The notes beneath the pieces were generated by a model. That model searched no databases, had not been told where the DNA came from, and saw only the letters and a list, made by a program, of their open reading frames with translations. A program made the position numbers and the translations under genes. Shown here one piece after another: positions 46,601-59,386 of a DNA stretch of 64,000 nucleotides. The stretch is from Glycine soja (lineage: Eukaryota; Streptophyta; Magnoliopsida; Fabales; Fabaceae). How positions within the stretch are numbered: the stretch's first letter is position 1; every line of letters begins with the position of its first letter. Where the stretch lies: NCBI RefSeq assembly GCF_004193775.1, contig NC_041020.1, positions 5,351,657-5,415,656 on the forward strand, given 5' to 3'.

Positions 46601-46827
46601 AATCTTCATGAACTCTACCAACCTCTACGTCATTTGCATTGTCCTATTCTTTTAGCAAATTCTATGTATATGGACTGTGATTAATATTAGTACTATTGCA
46701 GAGAAATGAAGTGAGGTGGTGATTCTAGATCTTGTAGTAAATTAGACATATTTTTACTAGCCAAAAGTACCCTTTTGGAATTGATGTTGTTTCCATTTTG
46801 TGATTGACCAGATGATTCATACATATG

Positions 46828-46977
46828 TTCGGTGCTTATTGTCTATTTTTTGGTGTAGTAAACAAAATACAGTTGAGGAGAGAGATTTTTCTTGTGTTAG
46901 ACCAAACATCCTTTTCCCTTAAATTTTTACCTTGCAATCTATTTCTTGTTATAAGTTCACATGCAAAAAGAAAAACA
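46828..46977. repeat. 150-bp direct repeat, left copy
   Basis: From GGTGCTTATTGTCTATTTTT to AAAAAGAAAAACA it matches 47946-48088. The two copies flank the duplicated 0.9-kb segment. Confidence 0.85.
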
Positions 46978-47024
46978 TATGTAGTAAGCGTTAATAACAA
47001 AAACACTAGTAAGCGTTAATAATT

Positions 47025-47930
47025 AAGAAATTAGTGATACTTTTATGGAGATTTTAAGTAAATTTTTTGTTGTTAAATAGACCACTAAAAATTATTAGGT
47101 AAAGTCAAAAGGTTTTTTATTATTGCAAAATATTATTAGACCTTAGTTCCTTGTCACAAAAACATTTTTAATAGAATTTGAATTGAACTCATTTTTTCGA
47201 TCATAGTTTAGTTATTTTCTTACTTGAAGTACATCATTACGGATATCTTTGTAAAATTGTTTTAAAAAGTAACAATTTTAATCAAAAGTCGATTGTATGT
47301 GGAACTGAACTAAACCAATCAAGTTGCCATAAGTTTGGTTGGGTTGTTTAGTCAAAAGTAAACATCAATTGTAGTTTAAGAAAAGAAAAACAAAACAATA
47401 GGTTGACACTTGGCATGAATTCGTCACAAATCCACCAAATCAAAGTTATTAACAGGGAGATTAGTGAGAAACAATTTGAAACTTATAGCTAGTATGTAAG
47501 AAAAATTAATATAACTAAATAGTATAAAATAAATAATTACACATGTTGGAGTAAGAAAGAAAAAAATAGAAAGAAAAAAAACGTGTGATAACTATTGCGA
47601 TTTTAAAATAAGTTTAATTTGATAAGTTCTCAGTATAAATATTTCTATACTTTAATTACTTGAATATAATTTTTAAATTAATCATTATAAAAATTAATAA
47701 ACTAATTATAAATATATGACAATTTGTGACTAAATTACAGTAAAAATATTTATATTATGATTGCATTCTAATTAGATTCTTAGAAACCAAGAAAATAATA
47801 AAGAATAAATAAATTTTTTTCTTCATATTATCATTTAATAAAAGATTGTGATATGTGAGTCATGTGACAAATTAGTCTAGTTTCATAATAATTATTTTAA
47901 AAATTATATTATAATAATAATTTATAATAA
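47025..47930. repeat. Second copy of the segment upstream of GAUT9
   Basis: This matches 34261-35160 in the same orientation over about 0.9 kb. It is placed between the 150-bp direct repeats. The left junction has a short filler duplication in which AGTAAGCGTTAATAA occurs twice (46983-47022). Confidence 0.9.
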
Positions 47931-47945
47931 TTTAAAAATGTTAAT

Positions 47946-48088
47946 TCGATGCTTATTGTCTATATTTTGGTGTAGTAAACAAAATACAGTAGAGGAGAGA
48001 GATTTTTCTTGTCTTTTCCCTTTAATTTTTTCCATATAAAAAAATGCAATCTATTTTTGTTATAACTTCACATGCAAAAAGAAAAACA
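47946..48088. repeat. 150-bp direct repeat, right copy
   Basis: Matches 46828-46977, with small indels including an insertion of CATATAAAAAAAT-like bases. Confidence 0.85.
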
Positions 48089-49672
48089 GTTGTTTCTCTA
48101 GCCAAATATGAAAGATGAATAAGAAAATTAACATTTCTAAAGACCTTAAGCAACAAGGCAAATAGAAATGATATGTAACAATAAGTAGATGGTTGGACCT
48201 TAAATAAAGTTTTAAATTTAAATCTTATGGTAAAAAAAAAAGTAATTGAAAATAAACATCTCACTAAAAGTAACTAATTATATTTTCCAATAGAGATTAA
48301 TTGTCAACAAAACTGATGTATAATTCTCACGAATGTTGCAGTGATAAAAAAAATACAAATGATACCTAATTATGTTCCCTTTTAACATGATATTTTGCCT
48401 AATTACAAAAGCATATTGTCAAGTAAATACTGGTCAATCAAAAAATTGGAAAAGCAAAGTATCCTTCTGTTATGCAACTCAATTGAGAAAATTGGGTTAC
48501 GTGGCTTATATAAACATTGAAATGTTGCTGTCTTTCTCACTCACACGATCATTAGTAGTTGGGGGTTACTGCAACCTCTTGCACCATGTGATCTATATAT
48601 GCTCCTTATATTATTCAGTCATGACCTCAATTTTTTATTTTTTAAAATAGAAAAAAATTTGAATGACCATTATTTTGTAAAATTAAGCTTGTTTAGTATT
48701 TAGTTTCAAGTCTTTATATTTGGAAAGCAGGCTTACAATAAAACTTGGTATGAAACATTCACTCCCGCGTACAAATACAATAACACCTCCTACCACTTAC
48801 AAAAAAAAAAAAACCGAAAATGAAAGCCAGGAAATGCAGTCATAAGCATGGACAGAGCAAAGTTTTTTTTTTTTTTAAGGAGGACCAATATAAAAAATCA
48901 TGATTTAGAAAAGAACAATTAAATTTTCACATGCACACATATTCAAGAAATTAAACATATTTTTTATAAGTAAAAAAAATAATTATATTGAGTAAAAAAG
49001 AAATACTAACCAACAAGGGTGAGCAGTATGTAAGCACCTAATGATCAATAACAAAAAAAAAAAGCAAAGAAATAATACAAGCATCCTTCACAAAATGTGT
49101 GACAAAATGTAACATCTCTTATATTCAAAATAGAGATATAAAACCTGTAAAATACGAGACCAACAATAAATCACTCATCTCATTATTATAAACAAATATT
49201 GTTTCAATGATGTCAATAAAAACTTAGTCAACTTGGTCTAAACTTTATATTCGCTCTATGAATTTTCTCTTGTTAATTAGCTGCAGGATAATTCTAAATT
49301 GTTAATTATCAGGATAATTCTAAATTGGTGGGCATTTTTGAGGATTACATATCAAAGTATAAATATTAATTTTCTCTTGTTCAATCCTCAATTTAGAAAT
49401 AAGTGGTTGGACAAGTTGTTCTATGGTTAACACTCAAATTTGTTCATCAATATTAAATTGAACATTAGTATATATCTAATTTTGAAGAGAATGCATTTGT
49501 GTTTCTTCATTATCTCTTTCTTTTCTCTTACAAAATGACTACATAGTTTTGTTCTTAAACATCTTTCAACTTATAAAATAGAAAAATTAATCACGAAAAA
49601 ATTAAATTAAATTGATCGAAAAGAGAGTTCCATTATATGAATATAAATATTATAAAAATTGACAGAAAACAG

Positions 49673-49674
<2 letters not shown>
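48089..49674. other. Intergenic DNA, no gene seen
   Basis: AT-rich. A 92-codon frame at 48372-48650 shows no recognisable domain. Confidence 0.5.

Positions 49675-49746
<72 letters not shown>
49675..49746. repeat. (AT)n microsatellite
   Basis: About 70 bases of uninterrupted AT. Confidence 0.97.
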
Positions 49747-49749
<3 letters not shown>

Positions 49750-50404
49750 CTAAGAATAAATGCATAATTAGTAAAAACAGAAACTATATATAATACTAAA
49801 ATAACATTACTAAAAGAAACTAATTGTTTTGTCTGTTCAAGACTAATTTTTTTATATAAAAGTTAATCATTTTATAATAAAAAGGTATTGAGATTTGTAA
49901 AAAAATTGTATTGAATTATTTGAAGTATTACTTATGACCAAGCTGAAGCACATGCTGAATTTTGAATGAGATTCCTAATCCTATCATTACCAGAAATAGT
50001 CTAATTAATATGAAAAAATTAATAAGTAATAAAAATGAAAAAATAGAAAAAGAAAAAAGAATACTCACAATAATAAAATGCAATGGAAAAGCCTTTGATA
50101 CACATTAGAAAGAAAAAACGATAGATGTAATTGCAATTTGCACAGCCATTAATTATAATTTATAATTTTTCAATAGATGTTTAGTAAAAATAAAAAAAAG
50201 GAATACCATCCGGAACCAAGATGTAAACTGCACAACATTGAACAGATCAAAGAAAAATTTATTTAAAAGGAGCTCATAAAAATAGGAAAAAATGCAAGAT
50301 AAAAAATGATAAAAGCAATGTAAGTGAAACTCACAACATAAAGTAGGAAAAACATAAACCAATGCAAAAAGCACAAGTGCATCCAATGCAAAAAGTACTG
50401 AGTA
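49747..50404. other. Intergenic DNA, no gene seen
   Basis: AT-rich. A 94-codon minus-strand frame (50153-50437) is rich in Phe/Leu/Tyr only because of base composition and runs into the hAT element. Confidence 0.5.
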
Positions 50405-50412
50405 GTATAGAG

Positions 50413-51218
50413 CATGGTTATCAAACTCTAGAGTCAACTCGTGGACTCTTATGAGTTTAAGAGTTTACTTCAGTCCCACGAGTTGACTCGGAAGCAAACT
50501 CATTTTTTGAGCAGATTCGTGGACTCGGAGTGGACTCGTGTAAACTAGTAAGAGTTTACGAGTTGACTCTAGAGTTTGACAACCATACATAAGTATTTAA
50601 AATTAAAACATTTAAATAATTAAAAAAATCACAAATATTTTCAAAGAAGCATGTCCAATCCTCTAATAGAATCATTTCCATGAATATCATCACTTTCATC
50701 ACCATCTCTATCTCCATCATCATCATCAAGGTCTTCTTCAGATTGTGCATCATTATTAGGTTCCACAAAAATTAAATTATCTAGATCAAAAGCTTAAAAT
50801 AGATATCAAATATGCTATATTAGAAATAGTTAAAACTTAAAATAATACACAAGCAAATTTTAAATCAGAGAAAGTTCAGAAATTATACCTTTTCTTGGTG
50901 TTATTAAAGTTTCATTTTATCTTCTCTTTTTCATTTTTCATCTCCTCACATATGAAAAGTATAATTCTGTTGAATTCCAGTAACAAGATTGATCCAACTC
51001 CAACATTGTAGGATTAGTTGTTGTGTTTTGTAATAGACTAATATGAAGTATGAACTATGAGCTTATTGTCATTTGTTTACAAATTGGTGCATTTTGAATA
51101 TATTTACTTATTATCCATATTTTTTTTTTTACGAAGTAGACTCTTACGAGTCAACTCTACGAGTTGACTCGTAAAAACTCTCACGAATTTGCGTAAACTC
51201 TTGATATTGATAACCTTG
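50413..51218 (-). mobile_element. Non-autonomous hAT element
   Basis: Ends are CATGGTTATCAA on the left and, inverted, CAAGGTTATCAA on the right. The exact 8-bp target duplication GTATAGAG lies at 50405-50412 and 51219-51226. Both ends are crowded with GACTCGT / GAGTTGACTC motifs, as in hAT subterminal regions. The left 175 bp is self-complementary: about 50413-50445 (TCAAACTCTAGAGTCAACTC) pairs with 50556-50586. A minus-strand remnant in the middle resembles a transposase C-terminus. At 806 bp it cannot encode an active transposase. Confidence 0.85.
50647..50796 (-). pseudogene. Remnant of a hAT transposase C-terminus
   Basis: The minus strand reads AFDLDNLIFVEPNNDAQSEE followed by an Asp-rich acidic tail and a stop. 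Acidic tails after a dimerisation region are common in plant hAT transposases. Only this tail remains. The overlapping Met-rich frame at 50556-50768 is a frame shadow. Confidence 0.5.
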
Positions 51219-51226
51219 GTATAGAG

Positions 51227-51782
51227 CAACAGAGAAAATAAAACAAAGTTCCATTTTTTTTTTATAGACAAAGATTAAGTTTCATTCAAATGGTACGTAC
51301 CAGCAGTTCCGTGCCCATGTACAGAGATACATAAGGCTATTACAAAGATCCCTATAAAATAGGGCAAAATTCCCACACCCTTCATATAACATTCCTAGAA
51401 TGGAAATTTTGGATTGTATACAGTGCTTGGATTTCAAATATAGCAAGGAGAACAAGACAAAAAGAGGGGTCAAAGAAAAAATATTTTTTAGCATATAGCG
51501 AGTTACGTTTCAACAAAAAAGTACATTAACAGGGGAAAAAATATATCGTTCCTGAACTTGTGTTTATAGAAAAAGAAAAAAATTAGGTGCACTTAAGACA
51601 TGGATCGATGATGGAACTAGAGAATAAGGATTTTGGGATTTAGAAACATTTTATTATTATCGTAAAAATATGAAGATTGACAAAAAAAAAAAAAACAAGA
51701 GCCTACCACATCTTTGAGACCTTAATGATGTTAAATCTTCAGGACTAAATTATACAAAATTTATGAATTAATTAAGGTTAAA
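51227..51782. other. Intergenic DNA, no gene seen
   Basis: AT-rich flank between the hAT element and the nested block; no recognisable frame. Confidence 0.5.
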
Positions 51783-51925
51783 TTACTTATTTGCTCTCTA
51801 TAGTTTCGCAATTCATATCTTTTAGTTTCTATAGTTTGAAAGTGGTATTTTTAGTCCCTATAGTTTATATTTTAATTTTCTTTTAATCCCTATATTTTAA
51901 AAGTTATCTTTTTAATCCTTATAGT

Positions 51926-52168
51926 TGTTAAAGCTTAATGGATATGCACGAATAACACACTAAATATGTGAAGAGATTGCACACTTTATTCAATCATACG
52001 AAAATGGCTTTTATAAGCCTTACACACTTGACTCTCAAAATAGAATAACAATAAAAACAAAAACCACAAAACTGCATGGTAGCAATCTAGGCGTAAACTA
52101 AGCAACTAACCAAACCCTGTCAGTCCTATAAAATAGGACTGTTTATTGACACATTAAAATAACTAACA
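51926..52168 (-). repeat. 3' LTR of the outer copia element
   Basis: Starts TGTTA, ends TAACA; 243 bp. It keeps a stretch (about 52080-52130) that is missing from the other LTR. Confidence 0.9.
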
Positions 52169-52184
52169 ATCTCTCCCTTAAGTT

Positions 52185-55100
52185 TTAGCTTATTTCATTT
52201 ACTGCAAGTACTCCGAGCATACATCTAAGTTTTTCAAATTGATCAAGCTTCAAAGCTTTTGTCATAATGTCAACCACTTGCTCATTTGTATTGTAGTAAT
52301 TCAGTGTGACAATTTGATCATTAACTAAATCTCTGAGAAAGTGGAACCTAACTGCAATATGCTTACTCCTGCCATGAAAAACAGGATTCTTGGACAGTTG
52401 TATGGTAGAACTATTGTCATAGAAAATCTCAGTAGTTTCTTTTCCTTCTACTCCAATATGCTCTAGGATTCATTTGAGCCAAATACATTGACATGCATAT
52501 TATGCTGCAACAATATACTCAGCCTCAGTGGTAAATAAGCTTACCACAGGCTATTTTTTTGAAGCCCAGGATACAGCTGCAGTTCCAATCATGAACACTG
52601 ATCCAGTAGTGCTTCTTTTATCATCTAAATCCCCTACATAATTGCTATCACTATAGGCTGTGAAACTCATCTTCCTTCCCTTTTGATAGAAGAAACCGTG
52701 TTCAATAGTGCCTTTTAGATACTTGAAGAGCCATTTTGTTGCTGCCCAGTGGGACTCCTTGGGATTGGCCATGTGTCTATAGATTAAACTGACTCCAAAC
52801 ATCAAATCTGGTCGTGTGACTGCCAAGTATATGAGATTGCCAATAGCTTGTTTAAACTTTGTAACATCTACTGGAATTCCTGCATCATCCTTGGATAAAA
52901 TGGTTCCTGGTACCATGGGATTTCGTACTGAGTTATTGTCCAACATATTAAAACATGCTAGGATCTCACGTGCATATCGCCTTTGGCAGATGAAAATGCC
53001 TGCTTCATTCTATATTACTTATATTCCCAGAAAATGTCTCATTTTGCCCAGATCTGTCATGTCAAACTCCAACTGCATTGAGTGTTTAAACTCTTCGCAT
53101 ATAGCTATGCTATTTCCAGTAAAGATTAGATCATCCACATACAAGCTAACTACTAAAATATTGCATCTAACCTGTTTCTTGAACAAGGTGTGTTCACTGG
53201 AGCAACATGCAAACCTTTCTTTAGCAAAGTATGCTTCAATTTTACTATACCAGGCTCGCAGGTCTTGCTTGAGCCCATATAGAGCCTTCCTCAGCTTGTA
53301 TACTTGTCCTTCTCTGCCTTTCTTGATAAAACCAGTAGGTTGGTGAACATAAATTTCTTCTTGAATTTCACCATGCAAGAAAGCACTCTTCACATCAAGC
53401 TGAAACACTTCCCATGCATTCTCAGCAGCCATAACTAACAACACTCTCACTGTATCAAGTCTAGCAACGGGAGCAAAGACTTATGTGTAGTTGATTCCAT
53501 ATTTCTGAGCATACCCTTTTGCCACTAATCGGGCTTTATATTTTTCTACCTGTCCTCTTCCATTGAGCTTTGTTTTGAAAAACCATTTCACACCTATGGG
53601 TACCACGCCTTCAGGTGGGTCAACTAGATCCCATGTGTTGTTTCTTTCAATTGCTTTCATCTCAGTGTCCATGGCCTCCTTCCATTTCTAACTCGTACTA
53701 GCTTCCTCAAAGGTTTGAGGATCTTCAAAATCGGTCATCAGCATTGCTAGCAAGCTTTCCTCTTCTACAAATAGATTGGTTTCATAATCTATCATCCACA
53801 AGGGTTGTTTCCGAGTCCTTGTTGCCCTCCTTTCTAAGGGAGGATCAATAGATTCAGAATCAGAAGCTGATTCAAGCGGTTCTGAATTATTATTGCTACC
53901 TCTAGTTGCAACAAGTTGAGGTGTAGAATAAGCATTGTCACTCCCTTCTTCGTCTTGGTCCTCCATATCGAGAGCAGGAGGTGTACTCTCGGTTGTACCC
54001 TTGTGCCAACTCTAGCCTGTGTCTTCTTCAAATACCATATCCCTGCTTACAATTACCTTCTTTGAAATGGGATCAAAGAGTTTGTAAGCTTTCGCTTCAT
54101 CAGTCATGCCCAAGAGAACACATGTGTGACTCTTGTCATCTAATTTGCTTCTTTTTTTATCTAGAATATGAACGTGTGCAACACATCCAAATGTCTGAAA
54201 GTAATCAACACGAGGTTTTATTCCACTCCATACCTCTTCTAGAGTTCCATGATCTACTGCAGTAGTAGGACTTCGATTTTGAACATGAACACACCATTTC
54301 ACTTCCTCAGGCCAGAAGGACTTTGGAACTTGCTTTTCATGAAGCACATCTCATACTGCATTCATGATGGTGCGATTCTTGCGCTCTGCGACTCTGTTCT
54401 ATTGAGGAGTGTAAGCAGCTGTTAGTTTCCTGGAAACACCTTGATGAGTGCAGAAATCTTAAAACTCCTTGGATGTGAATTCCCCTCCTCTCTTAGTTCT
54501 CAGACAAGCAATATGAGTTCCAGCTTCCTTTTCAACACATGCTTTGAAGCTCTTGAATGTATTGAAGGTTTCAAATTTTTCATGCAAAAAAATAAACCCA
54601 CGTTTTACGGGAATAATCATCAACAAAACTTAGTATGTACCTTTTGCGGTTGTTTGAAGCAGGTGAGGTGGGACCATATACATCAGCATGAACTAGCTGT
54701 AATTTAGTTGATGTGAGCCAAGAACTTAACTTTGGTATGGTATCACAGTGCTATTTACCAACAAGACATGTAGCGCATACAGGTGTGGAAATTTTCAGTG
54801 AGGGTAGCCCGATCACCATTTGCTTTTGTGCGAGTGTATTGAGTCCTCTGAAATTGAGATGACCAAATCGTCTATGACACAATTGGGTTTCCTTTTCTGA
54901 GATATCTTCCACTTGGAAACAATGAGAATGTCGAGACACATTGAGGCTGAAAAATAGAACATTCGGTTCCCTCGCATGGTAGTGTGAATGACCAATCCTC
55001 TGTCTGGATGAAATATTTTGCATGCACCATGTTGGATCAGAATGGTAAGCCCTTTCTCTTGAAGTTGTCCCTGACTTAAGATATTGGTCTTGAGTTCTGG

Positions 55101-55229
55101 AACATAATAAACATTTGAAATAACCTAAGCAATATTATTGATCTGAACCCGAATGCTTCCTTTGGCAGCTACCTCCAGTGTAGTATCATTACCGAGCTTG
55201 ACAGTTTTATGGAGTCCTTCTTCATGTAT
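52185..55229 (-). pseudogene. Outer copia pol (integrase, reverse transcriptase, RNase H), broken
   Basis: Minus-strand fragments in order: GAG-pre-integrase with CHRRFGHLN (about 54.85 kb), an integrase remnant (54.0-54.7 kb), reverse transcriptase with QLDVKSAFLHG (about 53.39 kb) and the catalytic YVDDLIFTG (about 53.13 kb), and RNase H with TRPDLMFGVS and SDSNYVGD (52.6-52.8 kb). It ends in a stop at 52185, just before the purine tract. Several in-frame stops and at least one frameshift (near 55.0 kb) interrupt it, so no full polyprotein can be made. The RT core itself is still readable. Confidence 0.88.
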
Positions 55230-55865
55230 TTATGTGAACCAAAGCTTATTTCCCGTCATATGATTACTGCAACCAGAATCCAGAAACCAATCCTCCATCT
55301 GAACAGGATGTGTCACCTCTTCATATGCTACCAACAAAACCTCATCCTCGATTTCAGTTTCCTCTTCAAACATTGTGTAATGGGCTTGTTTCTCAACTCC
55401 AGGGCATTCATACTGAAAATGGCCCAGCTTATGGCATTGAAAACATTCAATGAGTGCCTTGTTAAAAGGCTGTCTTCCACGGCCTCTCCCACGCCCACGG
55501 TTTCCGCGGCCATGACCACGTCTTGCTCCTGATCTATCATCATGCGTAACTTTCAGGACTTGTTCCTTTGGTTGAGAATTCTCCATTCATTGTTCATGAA
55601 TGAGTAGACTACCATGGAGTTCATCAAGACTTAGAGTGTTCAAGTCGTTGGACTCCTCGATAGAACATACTACATAGTTGAAGTTTGTGGTTAAAGATCT
55701 GAGTATCATGCTAACCACTGTGCTGGAATCCATTACTTCACTATTAGATTTCATCTTGTTAACAACACTAAGTCTGCGCCCAAGGTAGCTGTCAACCTTC
55801 TCGCTATCCTTCATCGTCAGTAGTTCGAACTCACGTCGAAGAGCTTGGAGTTGAGTACGTTTGAC
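55230..55865 (-). pseudogene. Outer copia gag, downstream half, with zinc knuckle and protease
   Basis: Downstream of the inner insertion the gag frame resumes with LQALRREFELLTMKDSEKV, interrupted by a stop near 55587. It continues into an Arg/Gly-rich stretch and an intact zinc knuckle CFQCHKLGHFQYEC (about 55.40-55.45 kb), then the protease motif DSGCSNHMTG (about 55.25 kb). Confidence 0.88.
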
Positions 55866-55870
55866 CCTCT

Positions 55871-56215
55871 GTTGGTAGTTTATTAGATGATAGTTGATAG
55901 TTTTAGAGAATTGTTTTAGAAAGAAGGCTATGTCATTGATTTCTTGGATTATTAATTACAACATACCAATTGCCTATTTATAGGCTCAAGTCACCAACCT
56001 CAATGGTGGTGAATGTTTCTACATTACTTTAGATCTTTCTAGAGTTTTCATGATAGATTAGTATCATGATAGTTCTAGATTCTTCTATCTTATACATACA
56101 CTTATAGTTCTAGATTGTTCTACCATATTCATACACATTATAGTTCTAGATTGTTCTACCATTTTCATACATATTATATTTAAGAATATTCTAGAAATTT
56201 GTAGCAATTTCAACA
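55871..56215 (-). repeat. 3' LTR of the inner copia element
   Basis: 345 bp. It carries an extra copy of a 38-bp stretch containing TATAGTTCTAGATTGTTCTA relative to the other LTR. Confidence 0.93.
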
Positions 56216-59200
56216 CTCCTCCTTGATGCAAATTTCTGTGACTCCAAGCATAGCTCGTAATTCTTCAAATCTTGGTCTCGGCAACGCCTTCGTGAATATG
56301 TCAACAATTTGATCTTCTGTTTTGCAGTAGTCGAGTTTGATCTCTTTAGTTGCTTCATCTTCTCTGATAAAGTGATACTTGATTGCTATGTGTTTTGTTT
56401 TGCTGTGATGAACTGGATTCTTCGCCATCACAATTGCTGATTTGTTGTCGCAGTTGATTTTAGTAGGCTCATCTTGTTTTTCTCCCATGTCTTCAAGTAT
56501 CCTACGAAGCCATATAGCTTGACTCGTTGCTTCAGCAGCTGCCACGTACTCTGCTTCTGCTGTTGATTGTGCTACTGTAGCTTGCTTCTTCGACGCCCAA
56601 GAGAACATTCCCGATCCTAGTGAGAAAGCATAGCCAGAGGTACTCTTCATGTCATCTGCCGAACCTGCCCAATCACTATCGGTGTAGCCAAGTAATTCTG
56701 AGTTGGTTTCGGTAGTATACCATATACCAAACTCTTTTGTTCCTTGTAGATACCTCAAAATTCTTTTTCCTGCTCCAAAGTGTATTTGACTTGGGCTTTG
56801 CATGAATCTTGATAGAAGACTTGTAGCATACATTATGTCAGGCCGTGTAGCTGTCAAATATAGGAGGCTTTCAATTAGAATTCGGTATTTGGATGCATCA
56901 GCTTCTGGTGCTCCATCATTCTTCTGTAGTTTCTCATTTGTTATGAGTGGAGTAGCAACAGGTTTGCAACCATACATCTTGAATTTCTTAAGTAAGTCTT
57001 CTTTGTATTTCTTTTGCGAGATGAATATCCCTTCATTTCTCTGACTTACCTCTATGCCGAGGAAGTAACTTATCAAACCAAGGTCGGTCATCTCAAAGGT
57101 CTTCATCATGTCTTCTTTAAACTCCATCATCATCTTAGTATTGTTTCCCGTGTAGATAAGATCATCTACATATAGAGAGAGTAAGAGAGTGTACTGACCT
57201 TGAGCCTTGTTGTAAAGTGTAGGCTCACTCTTGCTCCTCATGAATCCTCGATCCATGAAATACTGATCGATTCTGCTATACCATGCTTGAGGTGCTTGCT
57301 TCAAACCCTAGAGTGTTTTTCTTAGTCTTAACACTTTGCTTTCTTTGCCTTCAGACACGAATCCTTGTGGCTGCTCCACATAGATCTCTTCTTCAAGTAC
57401 GCTATTAAGGAAGACAGATTTGACATCTAGTTGATGGATACTCCATCCTTTTTGTGACGCAAGAGCTATTAGAGCTCTTATGGTATCAAGACGAGCTATT
57501 GGTGCAAATGTCTCATTGTAGTCAATTCCGGGTTGCTATGAGTAACCCTTAGCTACTAGCCTCGCCTTGTGTTTTTGTATGGTGCCATTAGGGTTGAGCT
57601 TTGTCTTATAGACCCACTTAACCCCAATGATATCTTTTCCATGGGGACGATTTACTAACTCTCATGTGTTGTTTTTCTCGATCATCTGTATCTCTTCTTC
57701 CATTGCCTTGACCCATACTTCCTGCTTTGACGCTTCTTCAAAGCTTCCAGGTTCAAGTATGGCCAAGTTACAGGTTTTATATACATCCACCAAAGATCTT
57801 ACTCGTCTTGGAGTAGACTCTGGTGATGATAGTTCTTGATCTTCTTGTTGTGGTGGAGGTGAAGGTGGTTCACCTGGGTCTTCTTCCTCAGCTTCTTCTT
57901 GAGGCAGTTGAGCGGGTATAAGAACATTCTTCTCCACTTTTTCTTCATCCCAATTCCAAGAAGCATACTCATCAACTTCAACATCTCAACTGATGACGAG
58001 TTTCCTAGTTTGCAAGTTGTAGACACGGTAGCCCTTAGAGATATTGCTATACCCAAGGAAGATACCTCGTATAGTCTTGTCTTCAAGCTTGTGCCTCTTC
58101 ATGTCTGGAATATAAATGTAGCATATAGATCCAAAGACCCTAAGGTGCTTTGCTGATGGCTTCTTCTCATTCTAAGCATCAATTGGAGTCTTGTCTTTTA
58201 CAGACTTAGTTGGACATCTGTTGAGTATGTAAACAGCAGTGTAGACTGTTTCCACCCAGAATGTGTTAGGTAGTCCCTTCTCCTTGAGCATCAATCTAGC
58301 CATTTCCATAACTGTGTGATTCTTTCTCTCGGACACTCCATTTTTTTGAGGAGAATATGAGACTGTAAGTTGTCGCTCAATGCCTTCATCCTCACAAAAT
58401 CTTTCAAACTCGCGAGAGGTGTACTCTTTGCCGCGATCACTTCTTAATACTTTTATCCGTTTTTCACTTTGATTTTAAGCAAGGGCCTTGAACTTTTTGA
58501 ATACTCCAAAGACTTCTGATTTTTCTTTTAGAAAATATACCCATGTCATTCTAGAGAAGTCATCAATGAAGAGTATGAAGTACTTGTTGTTCTCATGTGA
58601 TGGCGTCCTCATTGGTCCACAGACGTCCGTATGTATCAACTCCAATAGATCTTTCGCTCTCCATGCTCCGCTTGTTGAGAAAGGAAATTGGTGTTGCTTA
58701 CCAAGGAGACATCCTTCACACACTTCATTGTTCTCCTTTATGCTTGGAAGATCTCTCATCATGTTCTTCTCATGTAACAACTTCTAGGCATGTGTGTTGA
58801 AGTGGCCAAATCTTTGATGTCATAGCCATGAATCATCAACTTGTACCTTCATGGAAATGTTTGTTGCATATTTTAAATTTAGAGGGAAGCTTCTATTGCT
58901 CTTATTCATCTTTACTTAAGCTATCCTAGACCTTTTATTTTTGTTGTCTAAGATTTTGCATACACCTCCTTCAAAGTGAAGTGTGTAGCCTCTCTCCATC
59001 ATTTGGCCAATGCTTAGAAGATTTTCTTTTAGGCTGGGAACTAGTAAGACATCATGGATGAGTCGCGTACCTTTATCTGTTTCCACCATGACAGTGCCTT
59101 TGCCTTTTGATTCAACCACACTTCCATTTCCGAGTCGAACTTTGACTTTGACAGACTCATAAATGCTTTTGAAAATAGTCTCGTCCTTGGCCATGTGATT

Positions 59201-59386
59201 GCTACATCCACTATCCAAGTACCAACTTCCTCCTTTTTCTTTTATTGAGTCTTGAGTGGCATAGAACATACATTGTTCTTGATCATGCTCCTCTGCGATA
59301 TTGGCTTGATGCCTATTTTTGTTGCGACAATTTTTCTTTATGAGCCTGAACTTCTTGCAATGGTTGAATTGTGGCATATTACGGAA
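56210..59386 (-). pseudogene. Inner copia pol (protease to RNase H), interrupted by stops
   Basis: One frame can be followed from the gag end through protease (DSGCSNHMAK, about 59.2 kb), integrase zinc-binding region and core (ELIHTDVCGPM near 58.66 kb, FIDDFSRMTWVYF near 58.55 kb), reverse transcriptase (YVDDLIYTGN, about 57.16 kb) and RNase H (YTDSDWAGSADD, about 56.68 kb; STAEAEYVAAAEA, about 56.55 kb). The 364-codon stretch 56210-57304 is the longest open part and holds the RT end and RNase H. Stop codons interrupt the frame at several places upstream, and most look like single C-to-T or G-to-A changes. It cannot make a full product. Confidence 0.92.

Noticed and set aside
46828..48088. 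A TRIM-type retroelement with 150-bp terminal repeats
   Set aside because: The interior copy also exists at 34.3 kb without these repeats, and no primer binding site or purine tract was found.
50405..51227. Reading the hAT element as a MULE with a 9-bp duplication GTATAGAGC
   Set aside because: Shifting the left boundary by one base makes both ends start with CA and match over 12 bases, giving an 8-bp duplication and a better hAT fit with the acidic tail remnant.
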